64,000 nt of DNA from Bacillus taeanensis (GTDB lineage: Bacteria; Bacillota; Bacilli; Bacillales; UBA6769): contig NZ_QOCW01000002.1 of NCBI RefSeq assembly GCF_003318295.1, positions 62,001-126,000 on the forward strand, read 5' to 3'. The translations under genes were made by a program, and so were the position numbers. Positions 16,726-25,762 of the stretch are shown in pieces. Below the pieces are notes generated by a model. That model was not told the DNA's origin. It searched no databases and saw only the letters and a program-made list of their open reading frames with translations. Numbering within the stretch: the first letter of the stretch is position 1; every line of letters starts with the position of its first letter.

Positions 16726-17754
16726 ATGAAAACGTTTAAAGTTGTAGTAACCGATTGGGAGTTTGAAAACTTACAGTATGAAGAAGCTGTTTTACAAGAT
16801 AAAAGAATTGAACTTGTGAAAGCACAGTGCCGGACGGAAGAGGAAATGATTAAAGTTTGCCGAGATGCGGATGCATTAATTAATCAATATGCCCCGATTA
16901 GTAAAAAAGTAATTGACGCCCTTGAAAATTGTAAGGTGATTACTCGCTATGGAGTCGGAGTGAATACGATTGATTTAGAGGCAGCAGCTTATAAAGGAAT
17001 TTGTGTCGCAAACGTTCCTGATTATTGTATGGATGAGGTAGCCGATCACGCTTTAGCGCTATTACTAAGTTGGACAAGAAAAGTAACGCTTGCCAATGCT
17101 TATATTAAAGAAGACAAATGGGATTTTAAAGTAACAAGACCAATATACAGATTGCGAGGCAGAACACTGGGACTTGTTGGATTCGGTAAAATTCCACAAT
17201 CACTAGCAGAAAAAGTAAAGCCGCTTGGACTTGAAGTGATTGCTTACGATCCATATTGTCCAAAAGAAACAGCGGATGAGTTTGGTGTCTTACTTGTCTC
17301 ACTTGAAGCACTTTGTGAACAGGCAGATATTATTTCTGTACATACTCCGCTTACTGAAGGAACAAAAGGGATGATTAGTAAAGCGCAGTTTGATGTGATG
17401 AAAGAAGAAGCATTAATCATTAATACATCAAGGGGACCTGTCATTGATGAAGAAGCGCTAATCGAAGCCCTCCAAAATAAGAAAATTGCAGGTGCTGCTC
17501 TTGATGTTGTAGAAGAAGAGCCAATTAGAAGCGATCATCCATTTTTAGAAATGGAAAATGTGATTTTAACTCCGCACGCTGCTTGGTATTCAGAAGAAGC
17601 TGAAAAAGAAATGCGGTCAAAAGCGGCAATGGGGGTTGCGGATGTGCTCCTTCATCAGCAGTATCCAAAATATTTAGTGAACAAAGAAGTAAAAGAAACA
17701 ACTCGTCTTAATGAAAGTTTAGATCAAGAGCGTTATGCTCTTTTAACCAAATAA
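16726..17754 (+). CDS. D-isomer-specific 2-hydroxyacid dehydrogenase
   Basis: The 342-residue protein has the catalytic domain of the family (YGVGVNTIDLEAAAYKGI) and a NAD-binding Rossmann insert (RTLGLVGFGKIPQSLAEK). Catalytic residues are in NTSRGPVIDEEALIEAL (Arg), VVEEEP (Glu) and LTPHAAWYS (His). It is closest in style to C-terminal-binding-protein/phosphoglycerate-dehydrogenase-like enzymes. It probably interconverts a 2-hydroxy and a 2-keto acid imported by the TRAP system; substrate unknown. Confidence 0.87.
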   Translation: MKTFKVVVTDWEFENLQYEEAVLQDKRIELVKAQCRTEEEMIKVCRDADALINQYAPISKKVIDALENCKVITRYGVGVNTIDLEAAAYKGICVANVPDYCMDEVADHALALLLSWTRKVTLANAYIKEDKWDFKVTRPIYRLRGRTLGLVGFGKIPQSLAEKVKPLGLEVIAYDPYCPKETADEFGVLLVSLEALCEQADIISVHTPLTEGTKGMISKAQFDVMKEEALIINTSRGPVIDEEALIEALQNKKIAGAALDVVEEEPIRSDHPFLEMENVILTPHAAWYSEEAEKEMRSKAAMGVADVLLHQQYPKYLVNKEVKETTRLNESLDQERYALLTK

Positions 17755-17779
17755 AACATACAACACAGGGGGAAAGTTG

Positions 17780-18850
17780 ATGAAAAATTTGTTTAAAAAA
17801 CTTGTTGTTAGTGTAACGCTTCCTAGTTTGCTTTTGTTAGGCGCCTGCAGCGGTTCATCAGAAAGTACAGGTTCTGAAACTTCAGGGGGAGATAACACCG
17901 CAGCTGAAAGTGGAATTCAAGAACGTGTGATTCGTGCTGGAATTGGCTTGAATGAAGATCACCCAGAAGGACAAGGTCTTCTTAAGTTCAAAGAAATTGT
18001 TGAAGAAAAAACAGATGGCAAAATTAAAGTGGAACCATATTTTTCTGCTCAACTAGGTGACGACATGCAGATGACAGAAGCCTTAAAAGCAGGTACACAA
18101 GAAGTAACGATTCCATCCACATCACCGCTTGTTGGAATGGTAAAAGAGTTTGGTATTTTTGACTTCCCATTTATTTTTAATAACGGTGAAGAAGCAGACG
18201 CAGTTCTTGATGGTGCTGTAGGACAAAAAGTTCTTGAAAAACTTCCTGAACACAATTTAGTTGGTTTAGCTTACTGGGAAAATGGCTTCCGTAATTTAAC
18301 GAACAGTAAGCACCCTGTTAAGACAGCAGCTGATTTTAAAGGGCTAAAAATTCGGACGATGCAAAATGAAGTTCATTTAGATGCCTTTAAAGCACTTGGA
18401 GCAAATCCAACACCGATGGCTTTTTCAGAAGTATTTACCGCTCTTGAAAGCAAAACAGTTGATGGACAGGAAAATCCGTTTCCAACAATTGAATCCAATA
18501 AATTTAACGAAGTGCAGGATTATTTAAGTCAAACGAATCACGTGTATACACCATTCGTCTTTTTAATGAGTAAAAAGTTCTGGGATGATCTTTCAGAAGA
18601 GGAAAAAACGATCGTAAAAGATGCAGCGGTTGAAGCAGGAAAATACCAGCGCCAAGTAAACCGTGAAGCTAATGAAAAATCTCTTCAAAATTTAAAAGAC
18701 GCTGGCATGAACGTCAATGAATTATCGGATAAAGATAAAAAGGAAATTCAAGAAATTATTCAACCAGTCATCGATCAATATGCAGGTAAATTTGGCAAAG
18801 ATTTAGTTGATGAAATGAACAACCAGTTAGAAGAAATTCGCGGCAACTAA
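17780..18850 (+). CDS. TRAP transporter substrate-binding lipoprotein (DctP family), second copy
   Basis: The start is ATG 17780 after GGGGGAAAG; a TTG one codon earlier is less likely. The 356 residues include a lipobox (LLGAC) and the DctP core (GLKIRTMQNEVHLDAFKALGANPTPMAFSEVFTALESKTVDGQENPFPT). It is clearly paralogous to, but diverged from, the copy at 13781. No second DctQM pair is present, so the two binding proteins may share one permease and widen its substrate range. Confidence 0.88.
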   Translation: MKNLFKKLVVSVTLPSLLLLGACSGSSESTGSETSGGDNTAAESGIQERVIRAGIGLNEDHPEGQGLLKFKEIVEEKTDGKIKVEPYFSAQLGDDMQMTEALKAGTQEVTIPSTSPLVGMVKEFGIFDFPFIFNNGEEADAVLDGAVGQKVLEKLPEHNLVGLAYWENGFRNLTNSKHPVKTAADFKGLKIRTMQNEVHLDAFKALGANPTPMAFSEVFTALESKTVDGQENPFPTIESNKFNEVQDYLSQTNHVYTPFVFLMSKKFWDDLSEEEKTIVKDAAVEAGKYQRQVNREANEKSLQNLKDAGMNVNELSDKDKKEIQEIIQPVIDQYAGKFGKDLVDEMNNQLEEIRGN

Positions 18851-18871
18851 TCAATAAAGGAGCGAGCATCA

Positions 18872-20134
18872 ATGGATATAATAAACGAACTGCTGCAAAA
18901 TATTGCAATACCAAAAATGGTGAAGGTAAAGCAGAAGTTTGATGCTCCGGAAGTTTCTGATGTTCCAAATGCTGTTCATGAAGGGATACAAAAGGCGGAT
19001 GTATTAAAAAGAATAGAAAAAGGTGACCGTGTCGCGATTGCTGTTGGCAGTCGCGGGGTCGCTGATATTCCGATTCTTACACGCGAAGTAGTGAATGCCG
19101 TCAAGTCTGTTGGCGGTGATCCCTTTATTGTGCCGGCAATGGGCAGTCATGGCGGAGCGACAGCAGAAGGACAAAAAAGCGTTCTGGAGCATTTAGGAGT
19201 AACGGAAGAAGTAATCGGGGCAGCGATTTGTTCAAGCATGGAAGTAGTGAAAGTAGGTGAACTGCCAAACGGTTTACCTGTTTATATTGACGAAGAAGCA
19301 TACAAAGCTGACAAAATTATTGTTATTAACCGTATCAAACCGCATACAGCTTTTCGCGGAAAAGTAGAAAGCGGTTTAGTAAAAATGATTACGATTGGTC
19401 TTGGAAAACAAAAAGGGGCAGATGCCGCACACTCTTACGGATTTAAATATATGGCAGAACATGTACCGAAAATGGCAAACATTATGCTTCAGAAAGCACC
19501 GATTATTTTTGGTTTAGCAACAATTGAAAATGCTTATGACCGGCCCGTAAAAATTGTGGCAGTCCCGGCAGAAAATCTTCTTGAAGAAGAACCGGGTTTA
19601 CTTATTGAAGCAAAAAGGCTGATGCCGCGCATTTTATTTAATCCGCTTGATGTGCTTGTTATAGAGGAGCTTGGAAAGGATATTTCTGGAGACGGAATGG
19701 ATCCTAATATTTCTGGAAGGTTTGCGACTTCATACGCAAGCGGGGGAGCTGATGCAGCAAGAGTTGTTGTGCTAAATTTAACAGAAAAAACACATGGAAA
19801 CGCGAATGGAATTGGTCTTGCCGATATAACAACAAAGCGAGTATTTGATGAAATTGCATTTGAAAAAGGCTATGCCAATGCGTTAACAAGTACGGTTGTG
19901 AATACGGTGAAAATTCCGATGTTCCTTGAAACAGATGAATTAGCAATTAAAGCAGCAATAAAAACGTGCAATGCATTTGACTTACAGAAAGTTCGGGTGG
20001 TTCGTATTCCGAATACGCTTGAACTTGGTGAAATTTGGATTTCTGAAAGCTTGCTTTCTGAAGCAGAGCAGCGAGATGATATTGAAATATTATCAGAGCC
20101 GATTGATTTAATAAATGGAGTGTCTGTTAAATAA
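18872..20134 (+). CDS. LarA-family protein (nickel-pincer lactate racemase homologue)
   Basis: The 420-residue protein belongs to the LarA/DUF2088 family. It shows the two-domain layout with VAIAVGSRGVADI and PFIVPAMGSHGGATAEGQ in the first part and the cofactor/substrate region RIKPHTAFRGKVESGLVKM with histidine and lysines. LarA homologues use the nickel-pincer nucleotide to racemise or epimerise 2-hydroxyacids, including sugar acids. Next to a 2-hydroxyacid dehydrogenase and sugar-acid dehydratases, a 2-epimerase role is a reasonable inference. The cofactor genes larB, larC and larE are not in the window. Confidence 0.8.
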   Translation: MDIINELLQNIAIPKMVKVKQKFDAPEVSDVPNAVHEGIQKADVLKRIEKGDRVAIAVGSRGVADIPILTREVVNAVKSVGGDPFIVPAMGSHGGATAEGQKSVLEHLGVTEEVIGAAICSSMEVVKVGELPNGLPVYIDEEAYKADKIIVINRIKPHTAFRGKVESGLVKMITIGLGKQKGADAAHSYGFKYMAEHVPKMANIMLQKAPIIFGLATIENAYDRPVKIVAVPAENLLEEEPGLLIEAKRLMPRILFNPLDVLVIEELGKDISGDGMDPNISGRFATSYASGGADAARVVVLNLTEKTHGNANGIGLADITTKRVFDEIAFEKGYANALTSTVVNTVKIPMFLETDELAIKAAIKTCNAFDLQKVRVVRIPNTLELGEIWISESLLSEAEQRDDIEILSEPIDLINGVSVK

Positions 20135-20352
20135 TGATCCTTTTACTAATAAATCCGTTAAGTATCGGAATTGTATTAATTACATCTGGTTTATCAACCG
20201 TTATGGCAGGTCCGTAAAATATTACGGTTTCGCTTACTGGCAATCTATTAAATCTTAATCCGCATCAAGTATTAAGGAACAATATAGGCTTTGCTTTTTT
20301 ATTCAGCGGTGTTGGTACACTATTAGCAGTATTGTTATTATCAAAAGTATAA
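20134..20352 (+). pseudogene. C-terminal remnant of an ion-transporter-superfamily permease, with an in-frame stop
   Basis: Starting at an ATG that overlaps the previous stop codon (taATG), one frame runs 73 codons with a single TAA at 20215-20217. The two parts read SGLSTVMAGP-stop-NITVSLTGNLLNLNP and continue with a hydrophobic helix to the TAA at 20350. They align with the end of the permease encoded at 43114 (ALLMGPYNATIGLMANIVKDNP), and the stop falls exactly at the Tyr codon, so a single base change explains it. The N-terminal 85% is absent. It is an inactive fragment. Confidence 0.75.
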
Positions 20353-20370
20353 AAATAGGGTGGGAAGAAA

Positions 20371-22569
20371 ATGGGTGTAACGTATCCAAACATATCAAAT
20401 GCAATCAATCCATATCGAGATAACGTACAAGGAAAAGCGAATGAACCAATCACAGTAGCAGGCCTTTTAGATCGGGCGAAACAAATTGCTGGTTCTGCTT
20501 TTCAAGGAACACCAGACTGGACATTAGAAGAAATTTATAACCGACTTGAAGAGAATGCACCAAGAATTGCCATTATCGGCGGGTCTCCTGATCATCCTGC
20601 ACATATTATGGATTTTCAAACATCCGCTTATGCGGCATTACGAATTTGGGAAAACGGTGGTGTACCATTTTATTTTTCTACACCTGTTATGTGTGACGGA
20701 ACAGCACAAAGCAATCAAGGAATGAGCTATTCTTTGCAAAGCCGTAATGCGGTCGCGCAAATGGTTGTGAATCAGCTGGAATCTCACAGCTATCACGGTG
20801 CTTTTGTTATTCAAGGATGCGACAAGCAGCCGCTTGGTGTTGTAAGTGCGGTTGCTCATGTGGATCGCGTTCGGCAAATTCGCGGTGAAGCACCATTTTT
20901 TGCAACGTTCGCTCCGGCACATGTGCTGCAGGGCGGTACCATTCCGACTGATTTGTATGCAGAACTTGAAGAACTTGCCGAAAAAGCAGATGCTCAAGGA
21001 GAAAAAGACATCGCATATGATTTACGCGAAGCGATGGCTTATATTCTCCAATGTACATCAAATACAGCTTTTCAAGGTGTGTTAGAACGGGCTGTTGAAC
21101 GAGGAATTCTTTCAAAGAAGCAGCATAAAAACTATGAAAAACGTTTAGCGGTTGCGACTTGTGACGGTCAAGGCGGTGTGTGCGCGTTTAACGGTACAGG
21201 AAACAGCTCACGACATCTTGTCGCAGGGATGGGACTTGTACACCCGGCATTAGAGCTATTAACAGCTCCGCCTAGTAAAAATCAAGTTAATAAAGCACTC
21301 GATAGTTTAACAGGCATGATTAATGATCCGAATTTCGGTGCTGCAAATATTGTGGCTGCAAACATTCGTAATGCGATTCGCATTCACAGCGCTTCAGGAG
21401 GATCAACTAACTTAATGATGCACATTGTTGCCGGAATGCTTTACGGCGGCTATAAGTTTAGTTTATGGGATTTAGATGAGATTCATCATGAACACCCAAT
21501 TCCTGATCTATTTAATTATAGTTTAACGGAAGGCCGCGATATTTTTGCACTTGCGATGCAGTGCTGTGCGGGCGACAGCAGGGGAATGGAAACATTGTTT
21601 TATGAGCTGTTGGAAAATGGCGTGCCAATGGACATTGATGCACCGACTGTTACAGGAGAATCATGGCGCACGCGTTTGAACAAGAAAAAAGGACTGCCAG
21701 CTGATGCGGTTCAAGATAATCAAATTATCGTCTCAACCCCTCGTCGTCCGTTCAGTGGAGTCGATGTGTTAACTGGAAACTTCTTTGAAAGCGCAGTTGT
21801 GAAAATTAGCGGGATGGCAACTCCGCAGCTTGACAGCTTTGATAAAAAAGCGGCATTTGTCCTTTATTTTGAAAATGAAGAAGACGCAAATCATAGCTTA
21901 TTAGATTCCTCTTTACTAGAAAATATTAAACGGAAAGAGCTTTTCCATTATGACAGCTTGTTAAGTGCTCTAAAGTATAATGCTCCTGAACATTATGAAC
22001 AATTAAAAACAGCAGACTATGAAACATTATTCCATGAAATGGTTGAAAGAGAAGTATTAAAAATTGCGGTCGTTATTTCAGGTCAGGGTCCGAGCGCCTT
22101 TGGCATGCCGGAAATGTTTACACCGATGCAGCACATTAATACAAACCGAAACTTGAAAAGAGTAGCAACATTAATTAGTGATGGCCGTTATTCCGGTGCT
22201 ACATATGGCGCTGCTATTGGACATATGACGCCTGAAGCAGGAGATAAAGGCGGCATTCTTTATTTAAAAACAGGAGATGTTCTCTACATCGGTCTTCGTG
22301 AACGTAAAATTGAATTTCTTAATGAAAAAGCATTTCGAAATGGTGAAATGGTTCCTGATTTTGAAGGAATTCCAAAGGAAAGAAAAGCACTTGGGGAAAA
22401 AAGACTGCAATCTTTACAAATACGCCGTCGAAATGTAGCATCAAGCAATCGCATTTATGGACATACAGATGCTGCAAATGGTGTTGTACCCCTGCCAATT
22501 TATGAAGAAGCGGTTCTTGATTATAAATCAGCCGTAATGATTTCTGAAGATTTACAAATCAAAAAATAA
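20371..22569 (+). CDS. IlvD/Edd-family sugar-acid dehydratase (YjhG-like)
   Basis: The 732-residue protein belongs to the dihydroxyacid/phosphogluconate dehydratase family and resembles YjhG-type aldonate (xylonate) dehydratases. It has the Fe-S/Mg region cysteines in VIQGCDKQP and TCDGQGGVCAFNGTGNSS, the substrate-like segment PVMCDGTAQSNQGMSYSL and the C-terminal GRYSGATYGAAIGHMTPEA. It would turn an aldonate into a 2-keto-3-deoxy acid. It is somewhat longer than the usual 600-660 residues. GGGTGGGAAG precedes the ATG. Confidence 0.85.
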   Translation: MGVTYPNISNAINPYRDNVQGKANEPITVAGLLDRAKQIAGSAFQGTPDWTLEEIYNRLEENAPRIAIIGGSPDHPAHIMDFQTSAYAALRIWENGGVPFYFSTPVMCDGTAQSNQGMSYSLQSRNAVAQMVVNQLESHSYHGAFVIQGCDKQPLGVVSAVAHVDRVRQIRGEAPFFATFAPAHVLQGGTIPTDLYAELEELAEKADAQGEKDIAYDLREAMAYILQCTSNTAFQGVLERAVERGILSKKQHKNYEKRLAVATCDGQGGVCAFNGTGNSSRHLVAGMGLVHPALELLTAPPSKNQVNKALDSLTGMINDPNFGAANIVAANIRNAIRIHSASGGSTNLMMHIVAGMLYGGYKFSLWDLDEIHHEHPIPDLFNYSLTEGRDIFALAMQCCAGDSRGMETLFYELLENGVPMDIDAPTVTGESWRTRLNKKKGLPADAVQDNQIIVSTPRRPFSGVDVLTGNFFESAVVKISGMATPQLDSFDKKAAFVLYFENEEDANHSLLDSSLLENIKRKELFHYDSLLSALKYNAPEHYEQLKTADYETLFHEMVEREVLKIAVVISGQGPSAFGMPEMFTPMQHINTNRNLKRVATLISDGRYSGATYGAAIGHMTPEAGDKGGILYLKTGDVLYIGLRERKIEFLNEKAFRNGEMVPDFEGIPKERKALGEKRLQSLQIRRRNVASSNRIYGHTDAANGVVPLPIYEEAVLDYKSAVMISEDLQIKK

Positions 22570-22586
22570 AGAAGGGCTGTGAAAAG

Positions 22587-23534
22587 ATGAAAGAAACACG
22601 ACAAATAATTGAATTACTAGGCTTTCCAAGTGGTGACTGCAATGAGCTGCCTAATTCCACAAAAACGTTTCCGGACGGTGCTCAATATCGCGTCGAAATT
22701 CCAAGCGTTGAAGGACCACGTTCTTTTGAAGCCGTACTGGAAGCTTGTGAGCAGTACGATGTAAACATTCATCGCATTTCTCAAGGCAGCGGGATTATGC
22801 TTCTTACAGATGAAGAACTGCAGGAAATGGCTGATATTGGCCGCCGTGAAAATTTAGAAGTCAGTTTGTTTGTCGGTCCTAGAGGAAGCTGGGATATTAC
22901 GCCAATGCCGTTTGCGAGTGCTGGGAAAATTGCCGGACTGCGTGTGCAGGGAATGGATCAGCTTGTGTATTCGATTGAAGATATTAAACGCGCTTGCAGT
23001 TATGGAATTCGCAGTATTTTAGTCGCTGATGAAGGTCTTTTATGGCTTGTGAATGAATTTAAGAAAAAAGGTGAGCTTCCAAGTGATTTAGTTGTAAAAA
23101 TATCTGTCCAAATGGGGCAATCGAATCCCGTTTCAATTAAATTAATGGAAAACATCGGGGCAGGAACCTTTAACGTTCCAACAGATTTAACATTAGCTCG
23201 TCTTTCGGCAATTCGTCAAGCGGTTAATATTCCAATTGACATTTATATCGAAGTGCCTGATGATGTCGGCGGCTTTATCCGACATTATGATATTCCAGAA
23301 ATTATTCGTGTTGCAGCACCTGTTTATATTAAATTTGGCTTACGAAATGCGCCGAATATTTATCCATCAGGAACTCATTTGGAGGATACATCCATCGCTC
23401 TTTCTAAGGAACGTGTTCGCAGAGCAAAAATTGGACTTGAGATGATTAAACGCTATGCACCGAAATTGAAAGCTTCTCTAAAAGGTGCAGAAGGATTGGC
23501 AGTGCCGAGACAGGGTGAACGTACTTTTTCTTAA
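22587..23534 (+). CDS. TIM-barrel protein resembling entries annotated as U32-type peptidases
   Basis: A 315-residue cytosolic protein, 17 nt after the YjhG-like gene and surely co-transcribed. Features are SFEAVLEACEQYDVNIHRISQGSG, FVGPRGSWDITPM, a conserved KISVQMGQSNP and IDIYIEVPDDVGGFIRHYDIPE, which suggest an alpha/beta barrel. Such proteins often accompany sugar-acid genes and are listed loosely as peptidase U32-like. I see no proof of peptidase activity; an isomerase or aldolase-like role is as likely. Confidence 0.55.
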   Translation: MKETRQIIELLGFPSGDCNELPNSTKTFPDGAQYRVEIPSVEGPRSFEAVLEACEQYDVNIHRISQGSGIMLLTDEELQEMADIGRRENLEVSLFVGPRGSWDITPMPFASAGKIAGLRVQGMDQLVYSIEDIKRACSYGIRSILVADEGLLWLVNEFKKKGELPSDLVVKISVQMGQSNPVSIKLMENIGAGTFNVPTDLTLARLSAIRQAVNIPIDIYIEVPDDVGGFIRHYDIPEIIRVAAPVYIKFGLRNAPNIYPSGTHLEDTSIALSKERVRRAKIGLEMIKRYAPKLKASLKGAEGLAVPRQGERTFS

Positions 23535-23634
23535 TCTAATAAAGTCGGCATGCTTTCGGTAAAAACTTTCAGAAGTATTATAAAAAATGATATGATAAAT
23601 AAAAGAGAAAAAAGCAGATAAAGGACTGAAAAGG

Positions 23635-24402
23635 ATGCCAATAATTCAATCAGTTGAACGAGCACTTCGGATTTTAGACTTGTTTGACGAACATACAACT
23701 GAATTAAAAATTACCGAAATCAGCAGCCGAATGGCATTAAATAAAAGTACGGTTCATTCGCTGTTAAAAACATTACAAATGCATGGCTATATTGATCAAG
23801 ATACAGAAACAGGTAAATACAAACTCGGAATGAAATTATTTGAAAGAGGAAATGTTGTGATTCACAGCTTGGATCTTCGTTCGATAGCACGCAAACATTT
23901 AGTGAACCTTTCAAATGAAACAGGACATACGCTTCATCTTGTTGTTTTAAGCGGTAAAGAGGGTGTATATATTGATAAAGTAGAAGGGATATCGGCAACA
24001 ATTGTATACTCACGAATTGGAAGAAGAATTCCCCTTCACTCGAGCGGCGTTGGTAAAGCACTTATTGCCTATAAAAGAGAACATGAGCTGCATGATATTT
24101 TAAAAGGCTACGAATACATTCAGCAAACTGAAAAAACAATTACAAATGAAGAAGATTTTCGTAAAGAACTTGCAAACGTTCGAAACAATGGCTTTGCCGT
24201 TGATAATGAAGAAAATGAACCTGGTGTTTGCTGTGTTGCTGTCCCTATTTATGATCACTTAGGAGAAGTGGCTGCAGCAATCAGCTTATCAATGCCAACA
24301 CCGCGAGCAACCGAAGAAGAGCGAAGTGAAGTAATTACTCGTTTAAAAGAAGCGGCAATGAAGATTTCAAATGAATTAGGTTATAACAAAGTTGCCTTAT
24401 AA
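23635..24402 (+). CDS. IclR-family transcriptional regulator (second)
   Basis: The 255-residue protein has the IclR winged helix (SVERALRILDLFDE, LNKSTVHSLLKTLQMHGYI) and effector domain (GKEGVYIDKVEG... ENEPGVCCVAVPIYDHLGEVAAAISLS). It differs clearly from the IclR protein at 12738. It is placed just before the operon at 24494, whose promoter carries the shared palindrome, so either regulator could bind there. Confidence 0.9.
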   Translation: MPIIQSVERALRILDLFDEHTTELKITEISSRMALNKSTVHSLLKTLQMHGYIDQDTETGKYKLGMKLFERGNVVIHSLDLRSIARKHLVNLSNETGHTLHLVVLSGKEGVYIDKVEGISATIVYSRIGRRIPLHSSGVGKALIAYKREHELHDILKGYEYIQQTEKTITNEEDFRKELANVRNNGFAVDNEENEPGVCCVAVPIYDHLGEVAAAISLSMPTPRATEEERSEVITRLKEAAMKISNELGYNKVAL

Positions 24403-24442
24403 ATGTTTTTTTTGAATTTTTTAAATTTATGTTCTTTTTATA

Positions 24443-24470
24443 TTGACTTTCAAGAACTTAGTTTTATAAT
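24443..24470 (+). promoter_or_regulatory. Sigma-A promoter of the FAH-UxaA operon
   Basis: TTGACT (24443-24448), 16 nt, TATAAT (24465-24470). The -10 box is inside the operator palindrome, so bound repressor would exclude RNA polymerase. Confidence 0.7.
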
Positions 24471-24477
24471 ATAAAAC
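24461..24477. promoter_or_regulatory. Palindromic operator (putative IclR site 3)
   Basis: GTTTTATAATATAAAAC, identical to the two copies before the TRAP operon. Confidence 0.7.
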
Positions 24478-24493
24478 AATAGGAGGGTTTACT

Positions 24494-25396
24494 ATGAAAG
24501 TAATCCGTTATCAAAATGAAAATAAAGCGTCTGTATTAGCTGCAGTAACTGAACAAAATGAAGTATACAACTTACCATTTCAAAGTTTCTTGGAAATTAT
24601 TGAACTGGCAAAACAGCAAAGTAAAAAGCCTATCGATATTATTAACGCGGAAATCATTTACTTAGAGCCGGTTGGAGAAAAACTTGAAAATTTAACGCTT
24701 CTCGTTCCAATTGAAGCAAAAGAAGTATGGGCATGCGGGGTTACTTATGAAAAAAGCCGTGATGCAAGAAATTATGAAGCAACGGGAGGAAAGCTTGACG
24801 CTCAAACGTTTTATGACAAAGTTTATGATGCAGACAGACCGGAAATTTTCTTTAAATCAACAAATGAACGAACAATCGGAACAGATCAACCAGTTTATGT
24901 AAGAAGCGATTCCAATTGGCAAATTCCAGAGCCAGAACTTGGGCTCGTTCTTGATGAAAACGGTGACATTATTGGTTATACAATTGGAAATGATATGAGC
25001 TGCCGTGATATTGAGGGGGAAAATCCTCTGTATCTGCCTCAGGCGAAAATTTGGAGAAATTCATGTGCAATTGGACCAGCAATTCGCTTAGCAGAAACAG
25101 TAGAAGATCCTTACGAGTTCCAAATCATTTGCCGAATTTTCCGTAACGAAGAAAAAGTGTTTGAAGGAACGGCACTGGTTGGACAATTAAAACGGAAACT
25201 GAAAGAGCTTACATCTTATTTAGTAAAAGATAATGTTGTCTTTCCAGGCACTGTTCTATTAACAGGTACGTGTATCGTTCCGCCAAATGACTTTACCCTG
25301 CAGGATGGTGACCGTATTGAAATTGAAATTCCGGGAATCGGCACATTAAATAATCCAGTTAAAAGTCAGGTAGGAAAGGCAGTTGCACCAAACTAA
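24494..25396 (+). CDS. Fumarylacetoacetate hydrolase-family protein (AraD1-like)
   Basis: The 300-residue protein has the FAH C-terminal fold: WACGVTYEKSRDARNYE entry motif, metal-site segments PEPELGLVL and GNDMSCRDIE, and the C-terminal DGDRIEIEIPGIG. It resembles the AraD1 subgroup found in pentonate/2-keto-3-deoxy acid pathways. The exact step (dehydration or C-C hydrolysis of a keto acid) is not decided by sequence. The SD is AGGAGGG. Confidence 0.82.
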   Translation: MKVIRYQNENKASVLAAVTEQNEVYNLPFQSFLEIIELAKQQSKKPIDIINAEIIYLEPVGEKLENLTLLVPIEAKEVWACGVTYEKSRDARNYEATGGKLDAQTFYDKVYDADRPEIFFKSTNERTIGTDQPVYVRSDSNWQIPEPELGLVLDENGDIIGYTIGNDMSCRDIEGENPLYLPQAKIWRNSCAIGPAIRLAETVEDPYEFQIICRIFRNEEKVFEGTALVGQLKRKLKELTSYLVKDNVVFPGTVLLTGTCIVPPNDFTLQDGDRIEIEIPGIGTLNNPVKSQVGKAVAPN

Positions 25397-25432
25397 ACGA
25401 AAAGCTGTCACACCTTTTAAAGGAGGTTTTAG

Positions 25433-25762
25433 ATGAACACAAACTATAAAACATTAATGATGAAGCCGATTGATAAGGTTGCGGTTGCCTTAACAAAAAT
25501 TGATAAAGGTACGGTAATAGAAGTAAGGTGTCAAGAAAAACAGTTTACGATTGAACTAAAAAGTACGATTGAGTTTGGTCATAAGTTTGCTGTTGTTCCT
25601 ATTCAAAAGGGAGAAGATATTTTAAAATATGGTGAAGTAATAGGAGCGGCTTTACAAAATATCGAGGTTGGAGAACATGTTCATGTTCACAACCTTGAAG
25701 GAAAACGAGGGCGGGGTGATAAGATTGGCAATGAACAACACACATCAGTTAATGGGGTATAG
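25433..25762 (+). CDS. Altronate/galactarate dehydratase small subunit (UxaA N-terminal SAF domain)
   Basis: A 109-residue protein corresponding to the N-terminal SAF domain of UxaA/GarD (FGHKFAVVPIQKGEDILKYGEVIG, then VGEHVHVHN). In many bacteria it is fused to the catalytic part; here it is a separate chain whose gene overlaps the next by about 38 nt, so the two are probably made in equal amounts. AAAGGAGG precedes ATG 25433. Confidence 0.88.
   Translation: MNTNYKTLMMKPIDKVAVALTKIDKGTVIEVRCQEKQFTIELKSTIEFGHKFAVVPIQKGEDILKYGEVIGAALQNIEVGEHVHVHNLEGKRGRGDKIGNEQHTSVNGV

Noticed and set aside
20638-21115. Long antisense ORFs (about 100-120 codons) within the YjhG-like dehydratase gene
   Set aside because: They are mirror frames of a well-conserved enzyme, lack ribosome binding sites and have unnatural composition.
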